Under the pieces are notes generated by a model. That model saw only the letters and a list, made by a program, of their open reading frames with translations. It did not search any database and was not told the DNA's origin. DNA of 43,539 bases from CBFHOS01 sp965657645 (GTDB lineage: Bacteria > Pseudomonadota > Alphaproteobacteria > Puniceispirillales > Puniceispirillaceae): the NCBI GenBank assembly GCA_965657645.1, contig CBFHOS010000014.1:1-43539 (forward strand), written 5' to 3'. Each line of letters starts with the position of its first letter. Position 1 is the first letter of the stretch. Made by a program: the position numbers and the translations under genes. This document shows positions 24,616 through 33,637 of the stretch, piece after piece.

Positions 24616-25995
24616 CTAGAAGAAATCGAGCCTGACTGAGAGAATCTTCTCCACCTGCGCAATCTTGCCGCGTGCCACAAAGATGATCACGGTATCACCC
24701 GCCTCAATGATAGTGTCACCACGCGCCGCGATGACCGCGCCATCACGCAGAACCGCACCGATTGAGATGCCCTTCGGAATTTTTGCCTCTCGCAACGGCT
24801 TGCCAACGAGCAATGAGGACGGCAGAGCCTCAGCCTCAAGAACCTCACCCAGATCCTCGATGATTGGGTGTACGTCACGGATACGGCCCCGGCGCACATG
24901 CTCTAGAATAGATGACACGGTAATTTGTGACGGGTTAATCACCGCATCAACACCCAACGTGCCCACAAGCGGAATAAAGCCCGGGATATTGACCAACGCC
25001 ACCGCGTGTTTAGCCCCTGTTCGTTTGGCCAATAGCGCCGAAAGGATATTCACCTCATCATCCTCGGTAACAGACACAAAGGTCTCGGTCTTGTGAACAC
25101 CAGCCTCCATCAGGATGCTGCTATCCAGCGCGTCACCATTGATAATACCAGTGCCTTGCAACGTCTCCGCCAATTCGCGGGCCCGCGAAGCATGGAGCTC
25201 AATAAGCTGGACTTGGGTATTGGAGAATTTGGTCTCGATCTCATTCGCCAGCATCAAACCGATGCTACCGCCGCCAGCAATGACCACGGAGCGGGCTTCT
25301 TGCTCGTCATGGCCAAAACTCGCCATTGCACGATCGAGGTGCGAGGCATCACAGACGAAATAAACCCGGTCGCCTTCCTGCATGGAGTCCACACCGGAAC
25401 GCGGCAAAATCACTTTGCCGTCACGGATAATAGCCAACACGGTCATGGCCAAATCGGGGAATAGCTTGGTGAGGTGGCGCAAAGGCGTGCCCAAAACCGG
25501 GCTTTCCTCGGTACATAATACGCCAACAAGGTTCATCGACCCACCGCACATATCCTTGACGTCAAACGCCCCTGGCACGCGTAACTGGTTGCTTACCGCC
25601 GCGGAAACCTCGGCTTCTGGCGAGATGATATGGTCAATCGGCAATTGGTCAGGCGAATAAAGATCAGCGTAAATCGGATCGAGATAAGGCTGGTTACGGA
25701 TACGGGCAATTTTCACCGGCGTATTGAAAATCGTATGGGCAACCTGACAGGCGACCATATTGACTTCATCGGACTCGGTAACCGCGATTAGCAATTCTGC
25801 ATCATCCAAGCCAGCCTCGGCCAGATTGTTGGGATGTGACGCCACCCCAACAACGCCATGCACGTCAACTTGGTCGGTAATCCGCTGGATATTCTCTGGT
25901 GACGCATCAATGACAGTAACGTCATTATGTTCTTCGGCCAGATGGCTGGCAATCGCACTGCCAACTAGCCCTGCACCACAAATTACAATTTTCAC
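24616..25995 (-). CDS. trkA: Trk potassium uptake system regulatory subunit TrkA
   Basis: TrkA is the peripheral NAD(H)-binding gating subunit of the TrkH/TrkG potassium channel. The 459-residue protein has two tandem RCK modules. The first Rossmann segment is ICGAGLVGSAIASHL (5-19) with the acidic end of the second strand (VIDA), and the second is IAGGGSIGLMLANEI near residue 236. Each is followed by a TrkA-C domain (for example GTPLRHLTKLFPDLAMTVLAI and GKPLREAKIPKGISIGAVLRDG). It sits between ntrX and hfq in the conserved alphaproteobacterial order. No trkH is in the window. Confidence 0.97.
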   Translation of the reverse strand: MKIVICGAGLVGSAIASHLAEEHNDVTVIDASPENIQRITDQVDVHGVVGVASHPNNLAEAGLDDAELLIAVTESDEVNMVACQVAHTIFNTPVKIARIRNQPYLDPIYADLYSPDQLPIDHIISPEAEVSAAVSNQLRVPGAFDVKDMCGGSMNLVGVLCTEESPVLGTPLRHLTKLFPDLAMTVLAIIRDGKVILPRSGVDSMQEGDRVYFVCDASHLDRAMASFGHDEQEARSVVIAGGGSIGLMLANEIETKFSNTQVQLIELHASRARELAETLQGTGIINGDALDSSILMEAGVHKTETFVSVTEDDEVNILSALLAKRTGAKHAVALVNIPGFIPLVGTLGVDAVINPSQITVSSILEHVRRGRIRDVHPIIEDLGEVLEAEALPSSLLVGKPLREAKIPKGISIGAVLRDGAVIAARGDTIIEAGDTVIIFVARGKIAQVEKILSVRLDFF

Positions 25996-26082
25996 TTTGT
26001 TTCATCCTTTTGGAGCACCGCCATTGCGGTCACTCTTATGTGATGTTTTCTGCCTGAAGTTACGGGGCCAACATCCACGATG

Positions 26083-26124
26083 ACGTCTATGCTCTTGGGC
26101 GTCTTAACGTCTATAATAACGTCT
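26083..26124 (-). repeat. Short direct repeats between ntrX and trkA
   Basis: The 132-base gap between ntrX and trkA contains four copies of CGTCT on the plus strand (26084, 26100, 26108 and 26120), two of them within ACGTCTAT; on the transcribed minus strand they read AGACG. Their spacing is 16, 8 and 12 bases. They could be a regulator site for trkA or a chance cluster. Confidence 0.3.
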
Positions 26125-26127
26125 CTG

Positions 26128-27507
26128 TTAATCTTCACTATCAATATTCATCGCTTTTAGTTTTCGGTGCAGAGCAGAGCGCTCCATACCAACAAAAACT
26201 GCCATCCTTGATATATTTCCGCCGAAACGGTGCAATTGTACGGTCAAATATTCGCGTTCAAATTCCTCACGGGCACCGCGCAATGGCTGTGACCATAGCC
26301 TTTCCATATCAGAATTTGCATTGTCACGCGAGATATTCTGAATTTCATTAGGCAGTGAGGATAAGCCAACCGGTTCATCGCGGTCTTGCGGCGCCATGAT
26401 TAGCATGTTTTCGATGGTATTATGCATTTGGCGTACATTGCCCGGCCAATCATAACCCTGCATCGCGGCCAACACTTCGTCGCTGAGCTTGATTTTCTTT
26501 AGACCAAGCCGCCGTGCCACCACTTTTACAAAATGCTTGGCCAATAGCGGGATATCCTCGCGCCGGTCAATCAATGGCGGGATTGATAGCGGCACCACGC
26601 CAAGGCGATAATACAGATCCTCACGCAGGGTTTTGGCGTTAATCTCAGCCGCTAGATCACGGCTAGAGGCAGAAATAACCCGCACATCTACCGCCACCTC
26701 GCTATTGCCGCCCACCCGCCGAAAGCGTTGTTCGGTGATGGCACGCACGATCTTACCCTGTGTTTCCAATGGCAAATCACAAATTTCGTCAAAATACAGC
26801 GTGCCCTTATGGGCCTGCTCAAATAGGCCCACAATGCGGCGATTGGATTGCAGATTGTCCGAACCAAACAATTCGGCATCCACCCGTTCAGAGGCAAGGC
26901 GGGCGCAATTGGCCACGACAAAGCGGGCGTCACTGCGATCGGACTGGTCATGGATGGCCCGCGCCGCTAGCTCTTTGCCACTACCGCTTGGCCCTGAAAT
27001 CAGCACCCTGCTGGCGGTTGGGGCGATTTTTGAGACAGCATGGCGTAATCCGCGCATCAATTGAGAATCGCCAACAATCTCGGGGACCACATCCTCGTTC
27101 ACCCGTGCCCGCAAATCGGCATTCTCCCGCGCGAGGCGGCTGGCCTGCAATGCACGGTCTACCATCACCAATAGGCGGTCTTCCTTGAACGGCTTTTCGA
27201 TGAAATCATAAGCGCCTTGGCGGATCGCCTGCACCGCCGTTTCGATTGTGCCATGTCCGGAAATCATCACCACTGGCAGGTCGGGATAAATACCCTTTAC
27301 CCATTCCAGCAATTCCAGCCCGTCCATATCAGAATCGCGCATCCAGATATCCAGAATGGCCATGCTTGGCGGCTGTGCGGCGAGCATGTCTCTCGCCTCA
27401 CTGGCATTGGCCGCCTCAAAGGTGGAATAGCCCTCATCCTGTAATGTCATGCTGATCAATTTGCGGATATCCCGCTCATCATCAACGATCAAAATATCGC
27501 CGCCCAT
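26128..27507 (-). CDS. ntrX: Response regulator NtrX
   Basis: NtrX is the partner of NtrY and regulates nitrogen and redox-related genes in alphaproteobacteria. The 459-residue protein has a receiver domain (phosphoacceptor Asp53 in ILDIWMRDSDMDG, acidic pocket DDE at 9-11, Lys105), an AAA+ domain with Walker A GPSGSGKE (172-179) and Walker B TLYFDEICD, and a C-terminal Fis-type helix-turn-helix (GGNISRMAVFVGMERSALHRKL). The sigma-54 contact loop GAFTGA is absent: ELFGSDNLQSNRRIVGLFEQ (212-231) replaces it, so it probably does not activate sigma-54 polymerase. It shares one base with the ntrY stop. Confidence 0.96.
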   Translation of the reverse strand: MGGDILIVDDERDIRKLISMTLQDEGYSTFEAANASEARDMLAAQPPSMAILDIWMRDSDMDGLELLEWVKGIYPDLPVVMISGHGTIETAVQAIRQGAYDFIEKPFKEDRLLVMVDRALQASRLARENADLRARVNEDVVPEIVGDSQLMRGLRHAVSKIAPTASRVLISGPSGSGKELAARAIHDQSDRSDARFVVANCARLASERVDAELFGSDNLQSNRRIVGLFEQAHKGTLYFDEICDLPLETQGKIVRAITEQRFRRVGGNSEVAVDVRVISASSRDLAAEINAKTLREDLYYRLGVVPLSIPPLIDRREDIPLLAKHFVKVVARRLGLKKIKLSDEVLAAMQGYDWPGNVRQMHNTIENMLIMAPQDRDEPVGLSSLPNEIQNISRDNANSDMERLWSQPLRGAREEFEREYLTVQLHRFGGNISRMAVFVGMERSALHRKLKAMNIDSED

Positions 27508-29759
27508 TATGTCGTCCTCGATGCGGTGTCATTTGCGATCTTTATTTTGGCGTCCGGCGTTGGAAAACGGATAATCACCTCCGCGCCACCAGCCTCTCCC
27601 ACCCCTAATTCGAGCGTAGAGGAATGGTCTTGGACAATTTTACTAACAATCGCCAAGCCAAGCCCTGTGCCCTTTTCACGGTTGGTCACATAAGGTTCTA
27701 GCAATTGCGCAGGATCCATCTCAGGAAAGCCCGGCCCATTATCGGTAACCCGAAGCTCTATCTGTCCATTATTGCGCCCCAGTGCCAGTTCAATCGCCGG
27801 CGCCGTGACATTGTTATCAACAAGGCTGTCCTCGGCATTCTGAATGAGATTGGTAAGGGCCTGCCGCAACAATCCTTGATCCCCCAAAATGATATACTCG
27901 TCTTGTTTCCCGCGCGTGCCTGCCCCTGTCTTTAGACTGAATTTCGTTTTGCCACCGTCATAGAGCGCCATTTGTCCATTGGCGAGATCGAGCAAAGACA
28001 TCGGCTCTAGCACAGCTTGCGGCATCCGGGCGAATGATGAAAATTCATCAACCATGCGGCCAATGTCACCAACTTGGCGCGTGATAATCGTCAGATATTC
28101 GGTAAACCGCTCTGCCGCCTCTTTGTCCTCGGGCTGGAATTTGCGCATCAATCGATCAGAAGCTAGCTGGATCGGGGTGAGCGGATTTTTAATTTCATGG
28201 GCAATGCGCCGCGCGATGTCCGACCAAGCCGCCTTACGCTGGGCCGATAGCAAATCGGTTACATCATCAAACGTCACAACATACCCAATGACACGCCCAT
28301 CAATAATCTCGGCGGCAATTCGTGCCCGCAAAGTGAGCCGCCTTTTGCCGCGCATCAACAATAATTGTTCTTCAGCAAAGCGCCGTCGCTTTTGGCCAAC
28401 AATAGATAACAGACCGCCAAATTCTGGAACTATTACAGATAGTTGAGAGCCGATCATGTCAACGTCTCTTAAGTTCAGCAATAGCCGCGCCGCGGTATTC
28501 GGCAAGGTCACAAAGCCATTTTTATCGAGGCCAATGACGCCTGATGATACGCCGCCAAGCACCGCTTCGGTAAATTCGCGGCGCTGGTCAATTTGCTGAT
28601 TGGCTTGGACGAGCTGTTCGCGGCTACGGGCAATTTCATCAAGCATACGGTTAAAGCTCGAGCCAAGCTGGGCCACTTCATCAAGCTCAAGATCCTCTGG
28701 CACACGCTGGGATAGATTGCCGCTCCGCACCTGCTCTGCAACAAAAATCACCTGACCAAGCGGCAATACAATGGCATTGGCAAGATTAAGACCAATCCAC
28801 AGCGCGGTAATCAACAGCAATAACAGCACCAGACCAAACAGGAAGGCAAAGCTGACCTGCAGATCAAACTGCTTTAGGCCAAGCTGTTGATAGTCCGAAG
28901 CCGCCAAGCGGGTGCTATCCACCGCCTCTAGCACTGAACGGTCGATAAAACGCCCAACAAACAAATAGGCATCAACAAAACTAGTCAGCTTGACCACCGC
29001 CCGCAGCTTGTTGCTCTCGTCGGCGCGCAGAATAACCACGTCACCAGCGCGGGCGTCATTGACCCAGTCATTACCAAGGTTGGAGAATGTAACAGCATAG
29101 GCAAAGCGGGATTTCGCCAACACCTGTCCCGTCCCATCAAAAATGATCGCCTCGGCAAGATTACGCAATGCCGCCTGATTAGTGAGGTACTGCCCCATCA
29201 ATCGCGGCTTGTCCGCAAGCTGGAATGCTTCACGATTCACGTCATTTGCCATCGTCAGCACATCGCTTTTGATCGATCTGGCATGTTCGTCAAAATAGGA
29301 ATCGGCAACCTGAACGGAGCCAGTAACCGCGGTAGAAATGCGTTCGGCAAACCAGCCCCGCAATGAATAATCGACCACAAACAACGAGAACAGGGTGATC
29401 ATAATCGCTGGCAAAGTGGTAACGCCGCCAAATAATAGCGCCAAACGCCAATGCAGTTGATGTCCAGCTAGCCGTTGCCGCCGTTCGGACCAGAGACGCC
29501 AGATCTGGCGAAAGACGAAACCACCCAGAATACCAACAGCGGCAAAATCAACCAGCAACAGCCAGATCAATAGCTGTGGGTTTTCCTCCAGACTTTCGAC
29601 CTGTGACACGCTATAAGCCGTGACCGCGCCAAGACAGAGCGTCAATAGCACCGCAATATAGGCAAGACGATCCTCGCCCAGCCAGCGCCGCCAACCGAGA
29701 TCTGCTGATTTCACGGCGGTATCCGGCCTAGAACCTGAAGATGTCGATTTAGTCGTCAT
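27507..29759 (-). CDS. ntrY: Membrane sensor histidine kinase NtrY
   Basis: A 750-residue kinase that senses an unknown periplasmic or membrane signal and phosphorylates NtrX. It has three N-terminal hydrophobic segments (about residues 32-150), a periplasmic domain, another membrane segment near 300-325, a HAMP domain (about 325-380), a PAS domain (about 400-505), the H-box RIAHEIKNPLTPIQL with His521, then an ATPase domain with NLIQNAEDSL, DNGPGFPEMD and KGTGLGLAI. All catalytic boxes are intact. It overlaps the ntrC stop by ATGA and shares one base with ntrX, so the four ntr genes form one operon. Confidence 0.97.
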   Translation of the reverse strand: MTTKSTSSGSRPDTAVKSADLGWRRWLGEDRLAYIAVLLTLCLGAVTAYSVSQVESLEENPQLLIWLLLVDFAAVGILGGFVFRQIWRLWSERRQRLAGHQLHWRLALLFGGVTTLPAIMITLFSLFVVDYSLRGWFAERISTAVTGSVQVADSYFDEHARSIKSDVLTMANDVNREAFQLADKPRLMGQYLTNQAALRNLAEAIIFDGTGQVLAKSRFAYAVTFSNLGNDWVNDARAGDVVILRADESNKLRAVVKLTSFVDAYLFVGRFIDRSVLEAVDSTRLAASDYQQLGLKQFDLQVSFAFLFGLVLLLLLITALWIGLNLANAIVLPLGQVIFVAEQVRSGNLSQRVPEDLELDEVAQLGSSFNRMLDEIARSREQLVQANQQIDQRREFTEAVLGGVSSGVIGLDKNGFVTLPNTAARLLLNLRDVDMIGSQLSVIVPEFGGLLSIVGQKRRRFAEEQLLLMRGKRRLTLRARIAAEIIDGRVIGYVVTFDDVTDLLSAQRKAAWSDIARRIAHEIKNPLTPIQLASDRLMRKFQPEDKEAAERFTEYLTIITRQVGDIGRMVDEFSSFARMPQAVLEPMSLLDLANGQMALYDGGKTKFSLKTGAGTRGKQDEYIILGDQGLLRQALTNLIQNAEDSLVDNNVTAPAIELALGRNNGQIELRVTDNGPGFPEMDPAQLLEPYVTNREKGTGLGLAIVSKIVQDHSSTLELGVGEAGGAEVIIRFPTPDAKIKIANDTASRTT

Positions 29760-31192
29760 CGGCCCGCCTTGATATCCAGCTCACGGATTTTCTTGCGCAA
29801 GGTATTTCTATTCATTCCCAGTATTTCTGCGGCTTTCACCTGATTGCCACGGGTAATTTCTAAGGTAGCAACAATGAGCGGATATTCAACTTCGCGCAAG
29901 ATCCGTCCATGCAAACCCGCCGACGGCATCGCCCCTTCCAGCGCATCAAAATAACGCCTGATATGAAAATCAACAGCAGATGTCAGGCTATCCGCCTCGA
30001 TATCCTTATCATCATCTTGGTGCGCGGCGCTAAATTCGCTCTCCACAGCATCCGCCGAAATCGTATCTTCACCAACCAGCACCAATAGCCGCCGCACCAG
30101 ATTTTCCAACTCGCGCACATTGCCCGGCCATTGCCACGTTTTCAGCGCCCTGATCGCATCGGGGGTAAACCGCTTTACCGGCAAGCCAGCATGCATTGCT
30201 TGGGTTAGGAAATGGTTAACCAACGGCCCGACATCTTCGATCCGGTCGCGCAATGGCGGCAATCGCAACGGCACTACATTCAACCGATAGAACAAATCCT
30301 CACGGAACAGGCCCTGTTGCATCAAATGCGTTAGATTATGATTGGTCGCGGCGATAATCCGGACATCGGCCTTGACCGGCCGGTTAGCGCCAACCGGTAG
30401 ATATTCACCATCCTGTAACACCCGCAATAGCCGCGTCTGCGCTTCAGGTGTCATATCGCCGACTTCATCCAAAAACAGACTACCGCCCTCGGCTTGCTCG
30501 AACCGGCCTGACTGGCGCACATCGGCCCCGACAAAGGCGCCCTTCTCATGACCAAACAATTCAGACTCAATCAAATCACGTGGCACGGCGGCCATATTTA
30601 GCGCGACAAACGGTCCGGCCCTGCGTGAGCCGAGATCATGTAGCGCGCGTGCCACTAGCTCTTTGCCTGTGCCGCTCTCGCCTGTTACCAGCACGGTTAG
30701 ATCAGTGCTGACAACGCGGGCCATCGCCTTGAAAATCTCTTGCATAGAGCGCGAACGCCCGACCAACGGCCCGCCATCCTCTAGCGGGGTTTGAATGGCC
30801 GAGGGCTGATTTACTGTGCTTATGCTGGCGATTGCCCGCTGAGTCGCCTCGATTAGATTGCGCAGTTCAAACGGCTTTGGCAGATATTCAAAAACCCCGA
30901 TTTCCTGTGTTTTGACAGCGGTAAGCAGGGTCGAGCGCGCACTCATCACGATCACCGGCATATCTGGGCGGCGTTCTTGAATGCGGGGCAAAAGATCCAG
31001 CGCGTCACCATCGGGCAAGGCAACATCGGTGATTAGCACATCGCCCTTGCCGCTCTCGATTAGCTTCCACAGCCCTGCCGCCGTGCCACTGGATTGCACC
31101 GCATGACCCTGACGCGCGAGTGCCTGTTGCACCACAAGGCGCACCGAGCGGTCATCCTCTGCCACCAGAATTTGGGCTGGCTTGTCACTCAT
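29756..31192 (-). CDS. ntrC: Nitrogen regulation response regulator NtrC (GAFVGA variant)
   Basis: The 478-residue activator has the receiver domain (acidic pocket Glu12-Asp13-Asp14, phosphoacceptor Asp56 in VLITDVALPDG), an AAA+ domain with Walker A GESGTGKE (171-178) and Walker B GSLFLDEVGD, and a Fis-type DNA-binding domain (KAAEILGMNRNTLRKKI). The sigma-54 contact loop reads GAFVGA (218-223) instead of GAFTGA: the codon is GTC, giving Val221 in place of the conserved Thr. Known work on other enhancer-binding proteins shows that this Thr matters for sigma-54 contact, so target promoters may be sigma-70 dependent. The gene shares one base with ntrB and overlaps ntrY by four. Confidence 0.96.
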   Translation of the reverse strand: MSDKPAQILVAEDDRSVRLVVQQALARQGHAVQSSGTAAGLWKLIESGKGDVLITDVALPDGDALDLLPRIQERRPDMPVIVMSARSTLLTAVKTQEIGVFEYLPKPFELRNLIEATQRAIASISTVNQPSAIQTPLEDGGPLVGRSRSMQEIFKAMARVVSTDLTVLVTGESGTGKELVARALHDLGSRRAGPFVALNMAAVPRDLIESELFGHEKGAFVGADVRQSGRFEQAEGGSLFLDEVGDMTPEAQTRLLRVLQDGEYLPVGANRPVKADVRIIAATNHNLTHLMQQGLFREDLFYRLNVVPLRLPPLRDRIEDVGPLVNHFLTQAMHAGLPVKRFTPDAIRALKTWQWPGNVRELENLVRRLLVLVGEDTISADAVESEFSAAHQDDDKDIEADSLTSAVDFHIRRYFDALEGAMPSAGLHGRILREVEYPLIVATLEITRGNQVKAAEILGMNRNTLRKKIRELDIKAGR

Positions 31193-32373
31193 CAGCTAGG
31201 TCCCTCAGCTAGAGCCGTCGGCGCGGTAGGATCATTGCGGTCATGCGCCAGCGGGAAATTCATCCGGAAGATTGTCTGACCGGGAACAGATTCAACTTCG
31301 ACCATGCCGCCATGATCCGTCACCACACTGGCAACCATCGCCAGACCAAGCCCGCTACCGCCAGCCTTATCCGACACAAATGGATCAAAAATATGATCAC
31401 GAATATCCTCGGCAATGCCCGGACCATTATCAATAATCTCAACTTGGATCGGCACATGCGAATGCGCCGCACCAATACCACCGGATAGACGGCGGCCCCG
31501 TGAATAAGAAGTTACTATGTTCAATTCACCATTTTTTTCAATTACTTCTGAGGCGTTCTTAATTACGTTTAGAAACGCCTGTATTAACAAATCACGATGC
31601 CCCTCAACGGCTGGCAAAGACGGATCATAGGCCCGGTTTATTTTCAGATGGGCGCCATAGGACGCGCCAGCGATCTGCAAACAATGGTCGATCACTTCAT
31701 GAATATTCACCGGCTCCAGCACCACCGAGGCACCGCCAGCAAAACCCTCCATGCGATCAAGCAAGGCCGTCACGCGGTCAGTTTCCTCGACGATCATTCG
31801 GGTAAGCTCTTGGTTCTCGCTCGACAAATCAGCCTGTAATAATTGGGCGGCGCCTTTGATCCCTGCCAGCGGGTTTTTCACCTCATGGGCCAGCAATGCC
31901 GCCATCGCCGAAATGGACCGCGCGGCGCCATGAAACAGCGATTGCCCGCGCAATCTCTCGGCCAATGCCCGCTCTTGCACGGTGACCAACAGACTACCCT
32001 CACCGGCATCGCTCATACTGCCTGCCCCGACATCACTAAATGGTGAAATCTGGATGTTCATCAATTTTGGCCCAACCCTAGGCCCGGCAAGTTCGACGCC
32101 CTGATCGGCCACTGATACATTTTGCGAACGTGCCCGCGCCAGCATTGAAAACAACGCCGAATCCGCAGGAACAACGCCCGATAGTGGCGATCCAGCTAGC
32201 ATCACCTGACTAGAGCGAAAGAACATTTCTGCGGCTTGGTTTAGGTACCAAAATCGGTTTTGCGCATCCAGAATGAACACCGGATTGGGCATTAGGGCCA
32301 AAATCTGGGTGGCCACACTGGCATCGGGCATATTTGTGGATACTGGCAAGCCGCCATCGATAGCTGAATTCAT
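31192..32373 (-). CDS. ntrB: Nitrogen regulation sensor kinase NtrB
   Basis: NtrB phosphorylates and dephosphorylates NtrC in response to PII. The 393-residue soluble protein has an N-terminal PAS domain (about 20-130), a dimerisation domain with the H-box ALLAHEVKNPLAGIKGAAQLL (His about 163, counted from ATG 32373), an N-box around LNVIKNASEVI, then the DNGPGIAEDI and GGSGLGLAM ATP-binding segments. The ATG at 32373 is preferred to the GTG at 32376 because it overlaps the dusB stop by one base (TGATG). Immediately upstream is dusB, the same order as in many alphaproteobacteria. No PII gene is seen. Confidence 0.96.
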   Translation of the reverse strand: MNSAIDGGLPVSTNMPDASVATQILALMPNPVFILDAQNRFWYLNQAAEMFFRSSQVMLAGSPLSGVVPADSALFSMLARARSQNVSVADQGVELAGPRVGPKLMNIQISPFSDVGAGSMSDAGEGSLLVTVQERALAERLRGQSLFHGAARSISAMAALLAHEVKNPLAGIKGAAQLLQADLSSENQELTRMIVEETDRVTALLDRMEGFAGGASVVLEPVNIHEVIDHCLQIAGASYGAHLKINRAYDPSLPAVEGHRDLLIQAFLNVIKNASEVIEKNGELNIVTSYSRGRRLSGGIGAAHSHVPIQVEIIDNGPGIAEDIRDHIFDPFVSDKAGGSGLGLAMVASVVTDHGGMVEVESVPGQTIFRMNFPLAHDRNDPTAPTALAEGPS

Positions 32374-33455
32374 CACGCCGCCTCGCCTTCAGCCCGAAGC
32401 GTGGCAGAATCACAATTGCCTAGATTGCTGAAAAACACATCAACAGCGCGGAACACAGCCTCATGATCAGTGCTATTATTTGCCACCTCGCGCAATTCAG
32501 CGGCCCCCGGCAAACCATGCGCGTACCATGCAATATGTTTGCGTGCGAGGCGCATCGCTGCACTGCCATAATGGCTGAGCATATCGTCAAGATGCGCGCG
32601 CATCATCGCATGCCGCTCGGCCACATCAGGATCAGGGCGTACATCCACGCCAGATAATAGATCGCCAGCCTGGGCTAGAACCCACGGCCGCCCTTGGGCA
32701 CCGCGCCCGATCATCACACCTGCACCGCCGCTTTGGCTAACCGCCGCGCGCACATCATCGAGCCCACGGATATCGCCATTTGCGATAACCGGCAGATCAA
32801 CCGCGTCAACCACCGTGCGGATTTTCGCCCAATCAGCCGAGCCATTATACATTTGGCAACGGGTGCGGCCATGGATCGCCAGCATCTGGATGCCCGCATC
32901 CTCGGCAATCCGCGCCAGACGATCAGCGTTAAGGCTATCATCATCCCAGCCCAGCCGCATTTTCAGCGTTACCGGAATATCGACTGCCTCGACAATCGCC
33001 GCCATGATGGCACCAGCCAAAGCCTCATCGCGCATTAAAGCCGAGCCAGAGAGCTTTCCTGTGACCTTTTTCGCCGGACATCCCATATTTATATCGATAA
33101 AGGTTGCACCCAGATCAGCGGCAATCTTCGCCGCCTCAGCCATAACCGGCGGTTCCCAGCCAGCCAATTGCACCGATAGCGGCGCCTCGCTAATCGCCTC
33201 GGTGCGCAATTTACGCATCTCGGATTTGACTTCACGCAGAATAGCCGCGCTGGCAATCATTTCGGTCACAACCAAGCCACCACCAGCCCGGCGCACCGCA
33301 CGCCTAAATGGCAGATCAGTAACCCCAGACATTGGCGCCAAAATCGCCGCATGCGGCAAGGCAATGCCAGCAATCGACAAAGGTGCAGATGCCACAGCCG
33401 TGCCACTACCCGCATTAGCCGGTGGGATCGCTTTATCGGTGTTTGCTTTGGTCAT
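32373..33455 (-). CDS. dusB: tRNA-dihydrouridine synthase B
   Basis: This FMN enzyme reduces uridine in the D-loop of tRNA, the first gene of a dusB-ntrBC-ntrYX operon. The 360-residue protein has the TIM barrel with LAPMSGVTDLPFRR (39-52), VQLAGWEP, INMGCPAKKVTG with catalytic Cys126, LKMRLGWDD and IHGRTRCQMYNG, and the tail domain from about residue 270. About 25-30 residues precede the first conserved strand, more than usual. ATG 33455 (MTKANTDK) is used; an in-frame TTG at 33467 exists. No strong ribosome binding site is seen. The upstream region carries a perfect 10-bp inverted repeat. Confidence 0.95.
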   Translation of the reverse strand: MTKANTDKAIPPANAGSGTAVASAPLSIAGIALPHAAILAPMSGVTDLPFRRAVRRAGGGLVVTEMIASAAILREVKSEMRKLRTEAISEAPLSVQLAGWEPPVMAEAAKIAADLGATFIDINMGCPAKKVTGKLSGSALMRDEALAGAIMAAIVEAVDIPVTLKMRLGWDDDSLNADRLARIAEDAGIQMLAIHGRTRCQMYNGSADWAKIRTVVDAVDLPVIANGDIRGLDDVRAAVSQSGGAGVMIGRGAQGRPWVLAQAGDLLSGVDVRPDPDVAERHAMMRAHLDDMLSHYGSAAMRLARKHIAWYAHGLPGAAELREVANNSTDHEAVFRAVDVFFSNLGNCDSATLRAEGEAA

Positions 33456-33474
33456 ATGAGTGCCCAAAAATGAT

Positions 33475-33531
33475 GCTTTTTCAGAAAACGCCTAAATTTT
33501 AAGCAATATTGGTTAAATCTGCTGAAAAAGC
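33475..33531. promoter_or_regulatory. 10-bp inverted repeat in the divergent dusB / ispDF region
   Basis: GCTTTTTCAG (33475-33484) and CTGAAAAAGC (33522-33531) are perfectly complementary, with a 37-base spacer. The left arm lies 20 bases from the dusB start, the right arm 107 bases from the ispDF start. It may be a regulator-binding pair or a long hairpin in the dusB-ntr leader RNA. Confidence 0.4.
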
Positions 33532-33637
33532 CAGAGAAAACCGAATGATGGCACCAACAAGCCACCGCCAATGACCGCAGGAGGTGTTTTCAGCACTAAA
33601 GCATAGACTTTGCCCGCCTATTTGGGGATAAGTCTCT

